Source: JBBDXA01 sp040902585
GTDB lineage: Bacteria > Planctomycetota > Phycisphaerae > Phycisphaerales > Phycisphaeraceae
Direction of reading: 5' to 3'
Assembly (NCBI GenBank): GCA_040902585.1
Contig: JBBDXA010000192.1
Location: 1-18,195, forward strand
DNA: 18,195 nt
Both the position numbers and the translations under genes were made by a program. The notes below the pieces were generated by a model. The model did not search any database and was not told where the DNA came from. It saw only the letters and a list, made by a program, of their open reading frames with translations. How positions within the stretch are numbered: the first letter of the stretch is position 1; every line of letters starts with the position of its first letter. Shown in pieces: positions 1 through 7,141 of the stretch.

Positions 1-5
1 AGTCC

Positions 6-69
6 GCGAGGCCCACCTGCGGTGCGACGAACGTCACGCGGCGTTGCGGCAGGAACGGGTGGGCCTCGC
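6..69. repeat. Inverted repeat with 12-bp perfect arms
   Basis: The arms GCGAGGCCCACC (6-17) and GGTGGGCCTCGC (58-69) are exact reverse complements around a loop of about 40 nt. The element lies just beyond the stop codon of the aldo/keto reductase, so on the minus strand it would fold in that gene's 3' untranslated RNA. No U-tract follows it, so it is not a standard intrinsic terminator. It fits this window's pattern of one hairpin repeat after most genes. The rest of positions 1-102 shows no gene. Confidence 0.7.
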
Positions 70-102
70 AGACTCGGCCCGACCGCTAACCAGCGACCGC
101 AA

Positions 103-1134
103 TCACTCTTCCCCGCTCGCCCACGCGCTCTTCAGATTCAACGCTCTGCATGCTTCATCGATCCGCATGCGTTCTTCATCGCTGAACGTGAGCTTGTCCG
201 CAGCCTTCACGTTCTCCTTGATCTGCTCCGGCCGACTCGCGCCGATCAGGGCTGTGGTCACGCGCGGATCGCGCAGGACCCACGACAGCGCCATCTGCGC
301 CAGCGACTGTCCGCGCTGTTTGGCCACATCATTCAGCTTGCCCACCGCGGCGAGCAGATCAGGTGTGAGTTGCTTCTCACGCAGAAAGCCCTCAGGATTC
401 GCCGCCCGCGAGCCCTTCGGTACGCCCGCCAGATACTTGTCCGTCAGCACGCCCTGATACAGCGGGCAGAACGCGATGATGCCCAGCCCCTGCTCTTGGC
501 ACGTCTGCATCAAGCCTTTCGTTTCGATCCACCGATTCAGGATCGAGTAGTTCGGCTGATGAATGATCGGCTGGGCGAAACCATTCTCGCGGCAGATGAA
601 CATCGCCCGGCGGGTCTGCTCCGCGTTGTAGCTGCTGATGCCGGTGTATAGCGCTTTGCCTTGTTTTACAGCCGTGTCCAGCGCGCCCATCGTCTCTTCC
701 AGCGGCGTGTTGGGGTCCCAGCGATGGCTGTAAAAAATGTCGACGTACTCCAGGTCGAGCCTCTCCAGAGACTGTTCGAGCGACGCGAGCAGGTACTTGC
801 GGCTGCCCCATTCGCCATATGGCCCCGGCCACATGAGATAACCTGCCTTGGTGGAGATGATGATTTCATCTCGCGGCATCTCAATCATGATTTCTCCGAC
901 GCGCTCTTCGGCACTACCTGGCACCGGCCCGTAGTTGTTGGCGAGATCGAAGTGCGTGATGCCGTGATCGAAGGCGGTGAAGAGCATCTGCCGGGCGTTG
1001 TCTTCATCGGCGTGGGTGCCGAAGTTGTGCCAGCAGCCGAGACTGATCGCGGGAAGCTTCAGGCCCCAGCGGCCGCAGGGGCGGTAGAAGGCGGGGTTGT
1101 CGTAGCGGTTGGCGTCGGGGGTGTAGTCGGTCAT
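103..1134 (-). CDS. Aldo/keto reductase, YghZ/Gpr-like
   Basis: A 343-residue NADPH-dependent aldo/keto reductase that reduces aldehydes or ketones in the cytoplasm. The sequence is close to E. coli YghZ (L-glyceraldehyde-3-phosphate reductase, AKR14) along its whole length as I recall it, for example SLGCWHNFG, HFDLANNYGP, STKAGYLMWPGPYG, YVDIFYSHR and GISSYN. The catalytic tetrad is visible as Asp63, Tyr68, Lys96 and His137. The C-terminal LIGASRPEQI segment matches the cofactor-binding region. The ATG at 1134 starts directly before the conserved N-terminus; no Shine-Dalgarno is seen, because a G-rich repeat begins about 11 bp upstream. It follows lysC on the same strand, but the large hairpin between them argues against simple co-transcription. 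The family is certain and the physiological substrate is not. Confidence 0.93.
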   Translation of the reverse strand: MTDYTPDANRYDNPAFYRPCGRWGLKLPAISLGCWHNFGTHADEDNARQMLFTAFDHGITHFDLANNYGPVPGSAEERVGEIMIEMPRDEIIISTKAGYLMWPGPYGEWGSRKYLLASLEQSLERLDLEYVDIFYSHRWDPNTPLEETMGALDTAVKQGKALYTGISSYNAEQTRRAMFICRENGFAQPIIHQPNYSILNRWIETKGLMQTCQEQGLGIIAFCPLYQGVLTDKYLAGVPKGSRAANPEGFLREKQLTPDLLAAVGKLNDVAKQRGQSLAQMALSWVLRDPRVTTALIGASRPEQIKENVKAADKLTFSDEERMRIDEACRALNLKSAWASGEE

Positions 1135-1145
1135 ATGTACAGGGC

Positions 1146-1250
1146 GGGGTGTGGGGTGTGGGGGTTTGGGGTGTGGGGGTTTGGGGTGTGGGGTTCAGAG
1201 TCGGGTTGTTTCATGAACCCCACACCCTACACCCCAAACCCCATACCCTA
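1146..1250. repeat. G-rich heptad-unit inverted repeat
   Basis: The left arm (1146-1197) is a run of 7-8 bp units GGGGTGT / GGGGGTTT / GGGGTGT ending in GGGGTTCA. The right arm (1214-1250) is its imperfect reverse complement. The inner 12 bp (GTGTGGGGTTCA against TGAACCCCACAC) pair perfectly around a 16-nt loop. The right arm runs into the lysC stop codon (TAG, 1248-1250) and the left arm ends about 11 bp before the aldo/keto reductase start. The many G runs on the plus strand could also form a G-quadruplex. Confidence 0.85.
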
Positions 1251-2573
1251 ATTTACAAACGCCGCGTAGATCGCACGCATCGCGTTTTCAAAATCCTTCG
1301 AGTCCACGCCGACGATGATGTTGATCTCGCTCGAGCCCTGATCGATCATGCGAATGTTCACGCTCGCTTGCGCCAGCGCCCCGAACACTTTCGCCGCGGT
1401 GCCCGGCGTGTGGACCATGCCCCGGCCCACCACCGCGACCAGCGCCAAATCCGGATACACCTCCAGCGTGTCCGGCTCGCAGTCCACGCGGATCTGCTCC
1501 AACACTTTTTCCATCTTGTCGGTCAGCGATGCGCTCTGCACCACCACGCTCATCGTGTCGATGCCTGTGGGCGTGTGCTCGAAGCTCACGCCATGATCCT
1601 CCAGCGCGCCCAGCAGCCTGCGTCCGAAGCCGACTTCCGCGTTCATCATCGCCTTGTACAGCGTGATGACCGTGAAATCCTTGCGACCGGCGATGCCTGT
1701 GATCGTGCCCTTGTGGGCGATGGGCGAAGCCTCGGGCGTGATCAGCGTGCCCGCATCATCAGGCCGATTCGTGTTGCGGATGTTGACGGGGATGCCCGCC
1801 TTGCGCACGGGGAAGATCGCTTCATCGTGCAGCACGCTCGCGCCCATGTAGGCGAGTTCGCGCAGCTCGCGGTAGGTGACGACATCGATCGGGCGCGGGT
1901 TGTCGACGATGCGCGGGTCGGACATGAGCAGGCCGGACACATCGGTCCAGTTCTCATACACCGAAGCCCCGGCCCCGGCGGCGACGATTGCGCCGCTGAT
2001 GTCGCTGCCGCCGCGGCTGAATGTTTTCACCTGTCCATCAGGCGTCGAACCGTAGAAGCCGGGCACGACCGCGTGCGATGTCTTCTTCAGGCGGGCACTG
2101 AGCACCTGCTGCGTCCTGTTCATGTCGAGCCGGCCGCGGGCGTCGAAGAAAATCACCTCAGTGGCATCAATGAACTCCCAGCCGAGCAACGCGGCGATGA
2201 TCAGGCCGTTGAGATACTCGCCCCGGCTGGCGGCGTAGTCGGGCGGCGTGCCGTTGTCGTGGGAAGCGATCGTCGCCTTCACCGTCGCCAGCTCGAGCTC
2301 CAGGTCGAGCGTCACGCCCAGGTCCGCGGCGATCTGTCGATAGCGATCCGCGACGACTTTCCACACGTCATCAAAAGGCAAGCGCTGACTGGCGTGGCTG
2401 TGGCAGAGGTAGAGCAGGTCGGTGATCTTCTGATCTTTGCTGGTGCGTTTGCCGGGCGCCGAGGGCACGACATAACGGCGGGCCGGATCAGCCGCGATGA
2501 TCGCCTGCACTTTACGAATCTGATTGGCATCGGCGAGCGAGGTGCCGCCGAACTTGCATACTTTCATACCCAT
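1248..2573 (-). CDS. lysC: Aspartate kinase (monofunctional, two ACT domains)
   Basis: Phosphorylates L-aspartate to 4-phospho-aspartate, the first step towards lysine, threonine, methionine and diaminopimelate. The kinase domain covers about residues 1-295. Its N-terminal nucleotide-binding motif is KFGGTSLAD (7-15), followed by VPSAPGKRTSKDQKITDLLY (36-55), SRGEYLNG (116-123) and the substrate-loop motif SRGGSDISGA (186-195). Two ACT domains follow, about 300-365 and 375-441, the second with the typical GSSEINI; they normally carry feedback control. The frame stays open to 2786, but homology begins at MGMKVCKFGG and a GGAG lies 7 nt before the ATG at 2573, so I place the start there (441 aa). 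The upstream extension only translates a REP-like repeat. No other lysine or threonine pathway gene is adjacent. Confidence 0.95.
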   Translation of the reverse strand: MGMKVCKFGGTSLADANQIRKVQAIIAADPARRYVVPSAPGKRTSKDQKITDLLYLCHSHASQRLPFDDVWKVVADRYRQIAADLGVTLDLELELATVKATIASHDNGTPPDYAASRGEYLNGLIIAALLGWEFIDATEVIFFDARGRLDMNRTQQVLSARLKKTSHAVVPGFYGSTPDGQVKTFSRGGSDISGAIVAAGAGASVYENWTDVSGLLMSDPRIVDNPRPIDVVTYRELRELAYMGASVLHDEAIFPVRKAGIPVNIRNTNRPDDAGTLITPEASPIAHKGTITGIAGRKDFTVITLYKAMMNAEVGFGRRLLGALEDHGVSFEHTPTGIDTMSVVVQSASLTDKMEKVLEQIRVDCEPDTLEVYPDLALVAVVGRGMVHTPGTAAKVFGALAQASVNIRMIDQGSSEINIIVGVDSKDFENAMRAIYAAFVN

Positions 2574-2646
2574 GACGAGTCTCCGAAGCGGCAGAGTGTA
2601 GCGGGAGACGGGTAGGGGGAAAAGACAGGGGCGCGCCGAAGCCGGG

Positions 2647-2770
2647 AGCACCGTCCCGATAGGGCGGTGCTGAATGCGTACGACGAAAAGGGTGCGCCGT
2701 GGCGTCGAAGGTGAGCCGTGGCGCAGCAGAAGTACGTGCGCTAATAGCACCACCCTGTCGGGATGGTGCT
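2647..2770. repeat. REP-like hairpin pair, locus A
   Basis: Two hairpins in opposite orientation: AGCACCGTCCC-GATA-GGGCGGTGCT (2647-2671) and AGCACCACCC-TGTC-GGGATGGTGCT (2746-2770), with a 74-bp spacer. Each stem has one unpaired base before the inner CCC/GGG. Read inwards, both are preceded by GGAG overlapping the stem, like the tetranucleotide of REP sequences. The spacer shares GGTGCG-CGTGGCG with locus B. The element lies between the dioxygenase stop codon and the lysC start. Confidence 0.85.
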
Positions 2771-2782
2771 CCGCCCAACCCG

Positions 2783-3643
2783 TCATTTGTCGTAATCTTC
2801 CGACCCGATCGTCTCATCCTTCACCGGATCGAGCCAGCTCGTCTGGGCTGCCGTGCTCACGCGTTTGCCTGTTTCCTTGATCGCTTCATTCGGCGACTTC
2901 TTCAGCGGCGTGTAGCAAGGGTGATGATGTTCCTTCACCGGGTTGTTGTGCTTCGCGTTGTAGCAGCAGATCATCGCCCAGCGCGAGGCGTCGCTGTTGT
3001 TGGGAGCGGAGCAGTGGAGCGTGTTGCCGTGGAAGTAGAGGCCGGTGCCGGGCTTCATCTCGGCGAAGACCACGGAGAGTCGCGTGAGGATTTCTTCGAT
3101 CCGCTTCGGGTCGGCCCCGGTCTGTTTGCCGAAGCGGCCGTGCTCGATGCGCCCGAGCTTGTGGCTGCCGGGGATGAGCTGCATGCAGCCGTTGGCTTTC
3201 ACGGCCGGATCGAGCGCGATGTAGCAGGAGACCATGTCAGGATAGAGACAACCGTTCTGATACCAGTAGCCATAATCCTGATGCCACTCCCACGCTCCGC
3301 CGACGCGCGGTTCCTTCAGCAGCATCTTCGAGTGATAGTGATACACCTCATCTTCCAGAAGCTGCTCGCAGGCATCGACGATCTTGTGACACGACGCGAC
3401 CTTGCCATAGATGTCATCGCCGGGATGATTCCACAAACTCATGCGCGTCTTGCGGCCGGACGTGTCATCCACGCTGAACGCATGGTTGAGCATCTCGTGA
3501 TCCTCGCGGGCGGCGGCGAGCACAAGGGCGGTCTCTTCCGCATCGAGCAGGTTCTCGACGAAGAGATAACCATCCTCGTTGAACTTCGTGATCTGGTCCG
3601 GTGTGAGCGGGTGTGAATTGTCGGCCGGCAGGGGATGGGACAT
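2783..3643 (-). CDS. Phytanoyl-CoA dioxygenase (PhyH) family oxygenase
   Basis: A 286-residue Fe(II)/2-oxoglutarate-dependent oxygenase of the PhyH family, predicted to hydroxylate a small molecule in the cytoplasm. The metal-binding triad reads as His121 and Asp123 (EWHQDYG) plus a distal His210 in FHGNTLHCSAPNNSDASR; Arg221 is positioned to bind the 2-oxoglutarate carboxylate. QLIPGSHKLGR (155-165) is also typical of the family. The frame is open to 3733, but the ATG at 3643 has a CGGAG 7 nt upstream and starts before the conserved LTPDQITKFNEDGYLFVENLL, so the upstream part is treated as repeat-derived. The neighbours lysC and VKOR-DsbA give no clear hint of substrate. Planctomycete genomes often carry many PhyH paralogues. 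Family firm, substrate unknown. Confidence 0.9.
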   Translation of the reverse strand: MSHPLPADNSHPLTPDQITKFNEDGYLFVENLLDAEETALVLAAAREDHEMLNHAFSVDDTSGRKTRMSLWNHPGDDIYGKVASCHKIVDACEQLLEDEVYHYHSKMLLKEPRVGGAWEWHQDYGYWYQNGCLYPDMVSCYIALDPAVKANGCMQLIPGSHKLGRIEHGRFGKQTGADPKRIEEILTRLSVVFAEMKPGTGLYFHGNTLHCSAPNNSDASRWAMICCYNAKHNNPVKEHHHPCYTPLKKSPNEAIKETGKRVSTAAQTSWLDPVKDETIGSEDYDK

Positions 3644-3689
3644 GAGACGCTCCGTACAAGGGCGGCGGTGTGACCTCCAATTGTACGGG

Positions 3690-3818
3690 GGCACCGTCAG
3701 AGCACCATCCCGACAGGGTGGTGCTATTGGCAAGCGGAGTAGAAGGTGCGACGTGGCGCCACGGGCTGAAGTGCGTGAATAGCACCACCCTGTCGGGATG
3801 GTGCTCTGAGATGGTGCT
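3690..3818. repeat. REP-like hairpin pair, locus B, extended arms
   Basis: Two almost identical hairpins in opposite orientation, AGCACCATCCC-GACA-GGGTGGTGCT (3701-3725) and its reverse complement (3781-3805), with a 55-bp spacer. Here the arms continue outward: a further GCACCGTCAG on the left matches CTGAGATGGTGC on the right, so the whole element is a nested inverted repeat. The right end touches the stop codon of the VKOR gene (3818-3820). Confidence 0.85.
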
Positions 3819-5353
3819 CACTTCAGCGGCCGTAGCCCCAGATCCTCGCGCTCTTCGAGCAATCGCCAGAGCACTTCAGCTTTGATCGAACCCTCGACCG
3901 CGAAAGTCTGAAACATGAGCTTAGGCACGCGGCCTTTGCCGGCCATGCCGTAGACTTCGACATCCTTCTGAATCTGCTCATCAGGCCAGCCGGATTCGAT
4001 CATCTTGTCCAGCGCCTCAGCTCCGACGAGTTCGACCGCCTTGTCGCGGGCTTCGCGAGCCGTGCGCGGAAAGGGATCGCCGAAGAGCCACTCGTCGATC
4101 GCGGCAAACTTCGCGGGATCAATCTTCCACACCGCCAGCGCGGTGCGAGCCAGCTCACAGGCATACGCATGCTGCGGATACGTCGTCTTGACGTGGCGAT
4201 TGCAGTCGGCATTCAGCGGCATGGGCAGAATCATGAAGGCGACCTGTTCGCCGTAGCGGGCGAAGGTGCCGGGGAACGTGGCGTGCAGCTCGCGGCAATG
4301 CGGACAGGTGTAATCGACGAGACAGACAAAGAGAAACTTCGCCTTCGGATCGCCCTTGATCGGGAAGGCGGATCGATCCATGAGCACGCCCGCGCCGTTG
4401 GGGGCTTCGGGCAGGTTGAGTACGACGTATTTGGCGAAGTCGACGTCGGGAGGCGCGGGTTGCGCGTTGCCGTCCTTGCCCGTCGCGTCTTTGGTCGAGC
4501 CGTCCTTTTCGATGCCGTCGGTGGTGTGTACAGGCGGTTTCGGGTCGCCGTTGAGCGCGGTGAACGGGCCGGTGTTCTTGTTGATCGGCATTTCGGTGAC
4601 GGTGTGCGTCGCAGCGGGGTACCTGATCTGACAGGCGATGAACAAGACGATGACCGCGACGGCCGCGACGGCTGACTGCATCGCGCGGCTCAACGAAAGC
4701 ACCAGCGGCGAGCGCACCTTTTCGCTAAGCCGTTCACCGCGCTTCAGCGGCACCTGATACCAGACGAGCCCGGCGATGATCATCCCGCAGACGTGATCGA
4801 TCATGCAGTAGGGGCAGAAGCTTTTGAGGACGAAGGCTTGAATGATGATGAACCACAACGCGCCGAGCCCGGCGAAGGTGGCGAAGATGAGCAGCAGCAG
4901 CCAGCCGTCGCGGCGTTTGGCGTCGGGCAGCGAAGGGCGGACACGGAAGGAGGCGAAGAAGATGCCGGCGTAGATGAGCAGGGCGGGGACGCTGACGGGC
5001 ACGCCCCAGAGGCTGGACCAGCGGCTGGCGAGCACGGTGCCGCAGCCGCCCGCGCCGGAACAGCCGGCCGGCTGCTTGTCGAGGATCGCCATGAGGGCGA
5101 GATAGCCGGCGATGAGAAACGCGATCGCGCTGAGCACGCGCACGGCGATGATCGGTATCTGCGTGGCGTTGCCCGGCGCGGCCTTGAGTGAAGCGACGTC
5201 CAGTTCGCAGCCGCACTCGGGACAGAGCGAGGCAGCGAGGTCGCGCAGGTTGGTCCCGCATGAAGGGCACAGGACGTCGCTGTTCTTAAGGTGCTGCACC
5301 AGCGAGCGCGAGACTACCGATGGGCCTGTGGATGGGGTGGGGGTTTCGGTCAT
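3818..5353 (-). CDS. VKOR-DsbA fusion with N-terminal zinc ribbon
   Basis: A 511-residue membrane protein predicted to make disulfide bonds in exported proteins and pass the electrons to quinone. Order of parts: a cytoplasmic zinc ribbon (Cys29/Cys32 and Cys44/Cys47), then a vitamin K epoxide reductase domain (about 65-205) with four membrane segments, the loop cysteine pair Cys98/Cys104 and the quinone-side CPYC (Cys180, Cys183). A further membrane segment (about 222-241) follows, then a charged linker (about 255-305) and a DsbA-like thioredoxin domain (about 310-500) with CPHC (Cys350, Cys353) and a likely cis-Pro at 477 (RVPKLM). An extra pair, Cys384 and Cys399, lies inside the thioredoxin domain. 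VKOR fused to a thioredoxin-fold partner is known in bacteria; the zinc ribbon in front is less usual. The ATG at 5353 has no Shine-Dalgarno but has TATCAC 6 nt upstream. Confidence 0.93.
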   Translation of the reverse strand: MTETPTPSTGPSVVSRSLVQHLKNSDVLCPSCGTNLRDLAASLCPECGCELDVASLKAAPGNATQIPIIAVRVLSAIAFLIAGYLALMAILDKQPAGCSGAGGCGTVLASRWSSLWGVPVSVPALLIYAGIFFASFRVRPSLPDAKRRDGWLLLLIFATFAGLGALWFIIIQAFVLKSFCPYCMIDHVCGMIIAGLVWYQVPLKRGERLSEKVRSPLVLSLSRAMQSAVAAVAVIVLFIACQIRYPAATHTVTEMPINKNTGPFTALNGDPKPPVHTTDGIEKDGSTKDATGKDGNAQPAPPDVDFAKYVVLNLPEAPNGAGVLMDRSAFPIKGDPKAKFLFVCLVDYTCPHCRELHATFPGTFARYGEQVAFMILPMPLNADCNRHVKTTYPQHAYACELARTALAVWKIDPAKFAAIDEWLFGDPFPRTAREARDKAVELVGAEALDKMIESGWPDEQIQKDVEVYGMAGKGRVPKLMFQTFAVEGSIKAEVLWRLLEEREDLGLRPLK

Positions 5354-5359
5354 GGGTGG

Positions 5360-5365
5360 GTGATA
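5360..5365 (-). promoter_or_regulatory. Possible -10 element, leaderless VKOR start
   Basis: Read on the minus strand this is TATCAC, four of six matches to TATAAT, followed by exactly 6 nt and the ATG of the VKOR gene. The spacing would place the transcription start on the A of the ATG. No -35 box is obvious. This is the weakest of the four such sites in the window. Confidence 0.3.
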
Positions 5366-5446
5366 CCGCGGCTTTGAACGATTCTATCCGAGTCATCGTC
5401 ACTTTCGCTTCGTTGCGATCTTTGTGACCAATCGGGCGAATGAATT

Positions 5447-5539
5447 CTCTAAAGAAATAATGAAATAAGGAACATACAGGAATGCTACTTCATCGAGTTT
5501 GCTGATTCCTCCTTTCCTCATTTCCTCATTTCCTTAGAG
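5447..5539. repeat. AT-rich octad-unit inverted repeat
   Basis: The arms at 5447-5483 and 5505-5539 are imperfect reverse complements: CTCTAAAGAAATAATGAAAT against CTCTAAGGAAATGAGGAAAT at the outer end, still similar through to the inner GGAAT. The right arm is made of the 8-bp unit GAGGAAAT, read on the minus strand. It overlaps the last codons and stop (5518-5520) of the GNAT-like gene, whose KASKEMRK tail is encoded by the repeat. The gap between this element and the VKOR start (5354-5446) shows nothing else I recognise. Confidence 0.8.
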
Positions 5540-6357
5540 GCCTTCTTCTCCTGCTTGCAGTATCGCACGTATTGGCCGACGACTTTGAAACCCAGCGACT
5601 CGAAGAACGGCCGGCGTGAGTCAGCGGGGTCGAACCTTGCGATCACCTGCTCGAACTGGGCTCGCATGCAGTAGTCAACCAGGTGCGAGGCCAGCGTGTT
5701 CAGGACGGCCGGGTCATCGCAGGTCGGCGCGGTGAAGAGGTCCAGCACGACGCCGATGTTGCCCAGCGTGAGCAGGCCGGTCAGGCCGACGGGTTGGCGA
5801 TCGCGGCGTGCGAGGAAGAGGTCAACGCGCGGATCATCGAGCTGATCGACGCGGGCCTTGGCGGCGTCTTCGGGCGATCCTGCGCCGGTGGCCTGATAGC
5901 GCTCGGTGTAGATGCGATGAAGTTCGTTGTAGGCGGCGCGGCCGGGGATCACCTGAAGCTGATCATCCACCAGCGCAGGCGGCGCGTAGGCTGCGAGCTG
6001 GGCCATCGCCAGCGTCTGTGGCTGGTAACCGCGCGCTTCCAGGGCGGCAGCAAGCGGCGCGGGCCATTCGGGTTCAGAGGCATCACACGTGAAACACGTC
6101 GAGCCGGCTTCAGTGAATTTGTTGATCAGGGCATCGACGATCTGGGCCGCATCACCGCCGGGTGGAACACGCAGGTCGTATGCGCCGTTTGCCTCAACCA
6201 CCTGCGGGTGCGTTTCGCTGAGGTAGACCGTCGCGCCGTCAAGGTAGGACTCTTCGCCAACCATGCGCAGGAGAATCACATCCGCCCGCTTGGCGGCGCG
6301 GATCAATCCTTCGAGCGACGTCTTCTGGCCGGGTTGTCGGGCGAGGGGCAAGTCCAT
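5518..6357 (-). CDS. GNAT-fold N-acetyltransferase-like protein
   Basis: A 279-residue soluble protein whose C-terminal half (about 135-265) looks like a GNAT acyl-CoA transferase fold. It has a strand-rich VDLFLARRDRQPVGLTG (178-194), a core strand IGVVLDLFTAP (201-211), and the closing RRPFFESLGFKVVGQYVRY (248-266), in which FFESLGF is the usual late GNAT motif. The Gly-rich pyrophosphate loop (Q/RxxGxG/A) expected after the core strand is not recognisable; TCDDPAVLN stands there, so catalytic activity is uncertain. The N-terminal 130 residues are not recognised. The extreme C-terminus (KKASKEMRK) is encoded by a DNA repeat and is unlikely to be functional. It lies 40 bp after queC on the same strand and may be co-transcribed. 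No substrate can be named. Confidence 0.75.
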   Translation of the reverse strand: MDLPLARQPGQKTSLEGLIRAAKRADVILLRMVGEESYLDGATVYLSETHPQVVEANGAYDLRVPPGGDAAQIVDALINKFTEAGSTCFTCDASEPEWPAPLAAALEARGYQPQTLAMAQLAAYAPPALVDDQLQVIPGRAAYNELHRIYTERYQATGAGSPEDAAKARVDQLDDPRVDLFLARRDRQPVGLTGLLTLGNIGVVLDLFTAPTCDDPAVLNTLASHLVDYCMRAQFEQVIARFDPADSRRPFFESLGFKVVGQYVRYCKQEKKASKEMRK

Positions 6358-6397
6358 GATCGTTCTCGTTGCAAGCGGACTTCACGCCGCTCTACAT

Positions 6398-7141
6398 CTA
6401 CAGCACCGGGTCCTTCATCCCCAGTGATTCGAACGCCCGCTTGCGGAGCAGGCACGCATCGCAGTGGCCGCAGGCTTGCGTCAGTTTTCCATCAGCACCA
6501 GCCTGCGGATCGTAGCAGCTATGCGTCAGGCCAAAGTTCACGCCCAGTTCCAGCCCGCGCTGAATGATGCGCGGCTTGCTCCAGTCGATCAGCGGCGTGT
6601 GCAGGCGAAGCGGGCGGCCTTCGACGCCGGCCTTGGTCGCGAGGTTGGCCATTGTTTCAAAAGCCTTGATGTACTCAGGTCGGCAGTCGGGATAGCCCGA
6701 GTAGTCCACCGCGTTGACGCCGATGTAGATATCGCCGCACCCGAGCACCTCCGCCAGGCCCAAGGCGTAGGAGAGAAAGATCGTGTTCCGCGCAGGCACG
6801 TAGGTGACGGGAATGCCATCGGACATCTGACCCTCGTCGCGGTCCTTGGGCACGGCAATGTCATCGGTCAGGGCCGAGCCGCCGAAGGCACGCATGTCGA
6901 TCGTGACCATGCGATGGGAAAGGACGCCGCCGTGTTTCGCCACGCGGCGCGAGGCTTCGAGTTCGGCCCGGTGTCGCTGGCCGTAGTCAAAGCTGATGGC
7001 GTGACACGCAAAGCCTTCGCTGCGGGCGATGGCCAGGGCGGTGGCGCTGTCCAGACCGCCTGAGAGCAGCACCACGGCAGTGCGCTCACCGGGCGGGTGC
7101 CCATCATGACGGGTTGGCTCGCTGCGGGCGTTCACGTTCAC
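6398..7141 (-). CDS. queC: 7-cyano-7-deazaguanine (preQ0) synthase
   Basis: Converts 7-carboxy-7-deazaguanine, ammonia and ATP to preQ0, the precursor of queuosine in tRNA. The 247-residue protein carries the PP-loop ATP motif LLSGGLDSATAL (25-36), then SFDYGQRHRAEL (50-61), VPARNTIFLS and the NAVDYSGYPDCRPEYI signature. The zinc site is formed by Cys209, Cys224, Cys227 and Cys230 (CGHCDACLLR). The start is a GTG at 7141 whose last two bases lie in the TGA of the upstream RDD gene; the 4-bp overlap suggests translational coupling, since no good Shine-Dalgarno is present. An alternative GTG lies two codons in. Other queuosine genes (queD, queE, queF, tgt) are not in this window. Confidence 0.97.
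   Translation of the reverse strand: MNVNARSEPTRHDGHPPGERTAVVLLSGGLDSATALAIARSEGFACHAISFDYGQRHRAELEASRRVAKHGGVLSHRMVTIDMRAFGGSALTDDIAVPKDRDEGQMSDGIPVTYVPARNTIFLSYALGLAEVLGCGDIYIGVNAVDYSGYPDCRPEYIKAFETMANLATKAGVEGRPLRLHTPLIDWSKPRIIQRGLELGVNFGLTHSCYDPQAGADGKLTQACGHCDACLLRKRAFESLGMKDPVL

Noticed and set aside
1149..2615. 488-codon plus-strand open frame opposite lysC
   Set aside because: It is an antisense shadow of a certain gene in GC-rich DNA. Its translation is rich in Arg/His/Asp/Val without domains, and its N-terminus is the G-rich repeat.
2574..2786. Longer N-terminus for lysC
   Set aside because: The extra residues translate the REP-like repeat (EHHPDRVVLL-type peptide). The GGAG and the conserved KFGGTS motif both support the start at 2573.
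3818..5353. VKOR-DsbA, PhyH and the aldo/keto reductase as one redox or secondary-metabolite operon
   Set aside because: Each junction contains large hairpins, lysC lies between them, and the functions do not link to a common substrate. Co-orientation alone is not enough.
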